Below are positions 22,507 to 22,570 of a stretch of 22,570 bases of DNA, piece by piece (the stretch's first letter is position 1; each line of letters opens with the position of its first letter). The notes beneath the pieces were generated by a model, which was given only the letters and a program-made list of their open reading frames with translations, ran no database searches and was not told the origin of the DNA. Source of the DNA: CAZAYB01 sp964489215 (GTDB lineage Bacteria; Planctomycetota; Phycisphaerae; Sedimentisphaerales; Anaerohalosphaeraceae); assembly GCA_964489215.1 (NCBI GenBank), contig CAZAYB010000020.1, positions 1-22,570 on the forward strand. The letters run 5' to 3'. The translations under genes were made by a program, and so were the position numbers.

Positions 22507-22570
22507 ATGAACGCAGAGATGTTTGAGGTTTACGCCTATAAGGGCTGGGTAAAGATATACCGCGGTTTCC
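22507..22570 (+). CDS. unidentified protein, N-terminus only
   Basis: Starts at ATG 22507 with a strong AAAGGAG five bases upstream. The visible product begins MNAEMFEVYAYKGWVKIYRG and runs off the window after 21 codons. The ribosome binding site overlaps the ParB-like stop codon, so it belongs to the same operon. There is too little to identify a family. Its identity would be informative about whether the cluster is a prophage. Confidence 0.6.
   Translation, partial: MNAEMFEVYAYKGWVKIYRGF

Noticed and set aside
1..22570. tRNA, rRNA, CRISPR array or insertion sequence
   Set aside because: No cloverleaf, rRNA core sequence, regularly spaced repeats, transposase or terminal inverted repeats were recognised by reading.
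18904..22570. Definite prophage assignment
   Set aside because: No integrase, terminase, portal, capsid or att repeat is visible; ParB-like and sigma-like genes alone are only suggestive.

Overview
This window looks like a bacterial chromosome segment of moderate GC content. The gene set (long MnmG, type-1 ProS with an editing domain, DUF4416, sigma-like HTH regulator, parvulin-type lipoprotein) and a general resemblance to anaerobic Phycisphaerae suggest a planctomycete of the Sedimentisphaerales kind. That assignment is inference from gene content; no rRNA or other marker is present to prove it.

Positions 1-10400 are a minus-strand housekeeping block. Read in the direction of transcription it runs: transketolase (tkt), its hairpin-plus-U-tract terminator, 6-phosphofructokinase (pfkA), transcription-repair coupling factor (mfd), a 260-base gap, a parvulin-type prolyl isomerase lipoprotein, holo-ACP synthase (acpS) and the tRNA-modifying enzyme MnmG. 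acpS and mnmG overlap by an ATGA. A 0.5 kb intergenic region (10396-10917) holds divergent signals: a leader with competing hairpins for tkt on the minus strand, and on the plus strand a good sigma-70-type promoter placed so close to folC that its mRNA should be almost leaderless. FolC carries an unusual lysine-rich N-terminal tail.

Positions 12400-18040 return to the minus strand: a three-domain PAS sensor histidine kinase, prolyl-tRNA synthetase, a DUF4416 protein and a TauE/SafE-type membrane permease, which converges on folC. Upstream of the kinase lie a TATAAT-type promoter and a strong two-tier hairpin with nine U residues. This is either a small RNA of about 75 nt or an attenuated leader.

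Positions 18300-22570 are an accessory region. It starts with AT-rich DNA containing perfect dyads, then a 24-codon ORF rich in aromatic residues with a strong ribosome binding site and a hairpin over its stop codon, then about 210 bases of structured leader. Next come a small two-HTH sigma-like protein, a soluble ABC-type ATPase with a short helical domain and no switch histidine, two tandem CBS-domain proteins on the opposite strand, a GNAT-fold protein, a ParB-like protein and the start of another gene. The ATPase and GNAT proteins match the two halves of the poorly understood COG2401 family (ABC ATPase fused to acetyltransferase). Split into two genes and set beside a sigma-like regulator and a ParB-like protein, they are the best candidate here for an undescribed system. 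A prophage or other mobile-element origin is plausible, but no integrase, terminase or att site is visible in the window.
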